From Kitasatospora aureofaciens (lineage in GTDB: Bacteria > Actinomycetota > Actinomycetes > Streptomycetales > Streptomycetaceae): DNA of 64,000 nt. The DNA is taken from the NCBI GenBank assembly GCA_000720845.1, contig JODU01000008.1:1-64000 (forward strand), in the 5' to 3' direction. Shown piece after piece: positions 62,326 through 64,000 of the stretch. A program made the translations under genes and the position numbers. The notes beneath the pieces were generated by a model, which worked only from the letters and a program-made list of their open reading frames with translations, did no database searches and had not been told where the DNA came from. Position 1 is the first letter of the stretch. Each line of letters begins with the position of its first letter.

Positions 62326-63335
62326 AGCTCACCGACGACATCCTCACCGTGCTCCGCGAGCAGACCGCCATCGACGGCACGCACCTGGTCCTCACCGGCC
62401 CGCGCATGGACCCCAAGTTGTACCAGCGGGTCAATGAAGTCCTCGAGGCGGTCGGCGGCCGGTGGACGACCGGCGAGCAGGCGCACGTCTTCCCCGTCGA
62501 CGCCGCCGAAGCGCTCGCACCCGTCCTGGAGTCGGGGCACGTCGTGTCGCTGCGGGAGAAGAAGCAGCAAGCCCAGTACTTCCTCACCCCGGCCGCGGTC
62601 GTCCAGCGGGTCATCGACCTGGCCGCAATCAAGCCGGGCATGGAGGTGCTCGAGCCTTCGGCCGGCTCCGGCGCCATCGCCACCGCAGCAGCCAAGGCGG
62701 GCGCGGTCGTCGACTGCATCGAACGCGACCCCGGCTACGCGGGCACCTTGGCCGACACCGGCGTCGCCCGCGCCCTGACCGTCGCCGACTTCCTCACCGT
62801 GCCCGCACAGCCCCGCTACGACCGCATCGTCGCGAACCCGCCGTTCACCAAGGGCACCGACATGCAGCACGTCGAACACGCCCTCCGCTTCCTCAAGCCC
62901 GACGGACTACTCGTCTCGGTCATGTTCTGGGCCGTCACCGAACACAACCGCAGGACAGCGCCCTTCCGCAGCCTTGTTGAGGCCCGCGGCGGCACAGTCG
63001 AAGCAGTCGCAGCAGGAGCATTCCGGCAGTCCGGCACCAACGTACCCACTGTCATCGTCAGTATCCCCGCCAGCCGGCCCGCGGACGCCAAGCCGACCGT
63101 CTGGCCCGTCCGAGAGACCCCCGCGAAGACGGAACCCGAGGACTTCGGCGACCCAGCGACCATCGCCCGCGAGATCGCCGACAACCTGCGGGAAGCCACC
63201 CGAATCATGGACGAACTCGCCCGCGACCTGGCCCTGCCCATCAGCCGCGCCACAGCAGAAGCCGCCGCGGACGTGATCCAACTCCCCGACACACCCCAGG
63301 AACAGCTCACCTTCGACCTCGGGGAGGCGTCGTGA
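62322..63335 (+). CDS. N6-adenine-type DNA methyltransferase
   Basis: Enzyme of 337 residues. The SAM-binding motif is EPSAGSGAIA (111-120) and the catalytic motif is NPPF (172-175), which together indicate amino-methylation, usually of adenine. The N-terminal 80 residues (LVLTGPRMDPKLYQRVNEVL, EAVGGRWTTGEQAHVFPVDA) are an extra domain seen in phage and plasmid enzymes. No restriction nuclease is adjacent, so it is probably a solitary methyltransferase that protects the element from host restriction or times replication. GTG overlaps the previous stop. Confidence 0.88.
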   Translation: MKLTDDILTVLREQTAIDGTHLVLTGPRMDPKLYQRVNEVLEAVGGRWTTGEQAHVFPVDAAEALAPVLESGHVVSLREKKQQAQYFLTPAAVVQRVIDLAAIKPGMEVLEPSAGSGAIATAAAKAGAVVDCIERDPGYAGTLADTGVARALTVADFLTVPAQPRYDRIVANPPFTKGTDMQHVEHALRFLKPDGLLVSVMFWAVTEHNRRTAPFRSLVEARGGTVEAVAAGAFRQSGTNVPTVIVSIPASRPADAKPTVWPVRETPAKTEPEDFGDPATIAREIADNLREATRIMDELARDLALPISRATAEAAADVIQLPDTPQEQLTFDLGEAS

Positions 63336-63553
63336 CCGCCGACCAGCTCGACACCGTCATCAACGCCTACGTGTGGGCCGACGCGCAGCGCGCCGTGTAC
63401 GGGCCCGGACTCGCCGCCGCAGCCGGCCTCTGGGTGGCGTGCCGGACCGTCCGCGCCCTCCGCCACGCCGCCGACCGGATCCGCCTCCACCTCGACCTGC
63501 AGCACATCGAAGACCACGCCAACCAAAACGCCATCCGAAAGGAGAAGCCGTGA
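63332..63553 (+). CDS. Small phage protein with hydrophobic segment
   Basis: Protein of 73 residues. The middle (YGPGLAAAAGLWVACRTVRA) is a weak candidate membrane helix, followed by a basic helical tail. GTG 63332 overlaps the methyltransferase stop and its stop overlaps the next GTG. Function unknown. Confidence 0.62.
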   Translation: MTADQLDTVINAYVWADAQRAVYGPGLAAAAGLWVACRTVRALRHAADRIRLHLDLQHIEDHANQNAIRKEKP

Positions 63554-64000
63554 CCACCGCCACCGACCACGTTGCCGACCACAACTGCTACCGCCGCGGA
63601 TGCCGCCGCGACGAATGCCGCACCGCCGACCGCAACTACCGCAAGCAAGCCGACCTGCGACGCCACCGCGGCATCTCCGGCCATATCCCTGGCCCCACCG
63701 TCGCCGCCCACATCCGCACCCTCACCGACAGCGGACGCCAAGTCCGCGACATCGCCGTCGAATCCGGAGTGTCCGAACGTGCCATCGGATACATCCTCCA
63801 CGGGCAGCGGAACGTCACCCGGCCCAGGGCACTCGCCCTCCTCGCCGTTCGACCGCTTGGCGAGCCGCCCCGCATCGACCCCACAGGCACGATCCGACGC
63901 ATCCAGGCCCTCGCCGTCATCGGCTGGCCCATCGCCTGGACCGCCGAGAAGGCGGGCTACACGCCCTCCTACCTGTTCAACATCATCGCTGGTCGCGTCC
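63550..64000 (+). CDS. Cys-rich HTH phage protein, truncated by the window edge
   Basis: The frame is open from GTG 63550 to the end of the window, 150 codons so far. The N-terminus is Cys/His/Arg-rich (DHNCYRRGCRRDECRTADRN, likely zinc-binding). A first helix-turn-helix follows (VRDIAVESGVSERAIGYILH), and a second HTH-like segment ends the visible part (TAEKAGYTPSYLFNIIAGR). This layout is common among actinophage DNA-binding proteins, and it may be an early regulator. The start overlaps the previous stop (GTGA). The 3' end is outside the window. Confidence 0.75.
   Translation, partial: MTTATDHVADHNCYRRGCRRDECRTADRNYRKQADLRRHRGISGHIPGPTVAAHIRTLTDSGRQVRDIAVESGVSERAIGYILHGQRNVTRPRALALLAVRPLGEPPRIDPTGTIRRIQALAVIGWPIAWTAEKAGYTPSYLFNIIAGRV

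Larger units (their letters stand above)
51805..64000. mobile_element. Prophage or integrative element, left part
   Basis: From the uppP junction to the right edge the genes are a tyrosine recombinase, a repressor, a Cro-like and an excisionase-like HTH protein, many tiny overlapping early genes, a clamp-like protein, YqaJ and RecT recombination proteins, and a DNA methyltransferase. This is the order of an integrase/immunity/early-replication arm of a temperate actinophage. No capsid, terminase, or transfer gene is reached, so an integrative conjugative or satellite element remains possible. Confidence 0.85.

Overview
The window is high-GC DNA (roughly 70% or more) with GTG/ATG starts, GGAGG ribosome sites and strong third-position GC. 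Its gene families and gene order point to Streptomyces or a close relative. This assignment rests on recognised families and remembered synteny, not on a search. The left edge cuts into the 3' part of a 5S rRNA gene, so an rRNA operon lies just outside.

1-13.99 kb is a conserved actinobacterial core block. In order it holds a CDP-alcohol phosphatidyltransferase, a mannose-1-phosphate guanylyltransferase fused to a degenerate phosphomannomutase-like domain, DUF881 / small basic protein / DUF881, a zinc-ribbon FHA protein (GarA type), MerR, a bifunctional nuclease, a second MerR, DNA polymerase IV, a PRC-barrel protein, and gcvP behind a tandem glycine riboswitch. The order resembles the Mycobacterium tuberculosis pgsA2 to gcvB segment. 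13.99-17.84 kb is a molybdate uptake operon (modABC plus a di-TOBE molybdate-binding protein) with an HTH-TOBE regulator upstream.

17.9-51.6 kb is ordinary accessory chromosome. It carries LacI, PadR, MocR, LysR, TetR and LuxR-type regulators, three EamA transporters, two flavin split-barrel proteins, a Rieske lipoprotein, a glutamate-cysteine-ligase-like enzyme, a CPBP membrane protease, PhzF, a Clp-N protein, aminopeptidase P, a HipA-like kinase paired with DUF3037, FabG-type reductases, a peptide-binding lipoprotein, uracil-DNA glycosylase, a FAD monooxygenase, a Gfo/Idh oxidoreductase and apolipoprotein N-acyltransferase. Decay is visible as a truncated and frameshifted S8-protease propeptide and a broken ATP-binding/LuxR regulator. 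Two convergent gene junctions hold tandem duplications, of 35 bp and 29 bp units.

From about 51.8 kb to the right edge the window enters a prophage or similar integrated element. A tyrosine recombinase gene abuts, and overlaps by one base pair at its stop, the last 46 codons of undecaprenyl-diphosphatase (uppP). The host gene therefore appears to be the integration target. A divergent repressor/Cro-like switch with repeated TAGGAACA-type sites follows, then an excisionase-like protein, a run of tiny overlapping early genes, a sliding-clamp-like protein, a YqaJ-type nuclease with a RecT annealing protein, an N6-adenine-type methyltransferase and Cys-rich/HTH proteins. No structural, packaging or transfer genes are reached, so the type of element stays open. 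The most interesting points are the uppP integration, the phage-encoded clamp next to a YqaJ/RecT pair, the HipA-like/DUF3037 pair and the dead phosphomannomutase domain.
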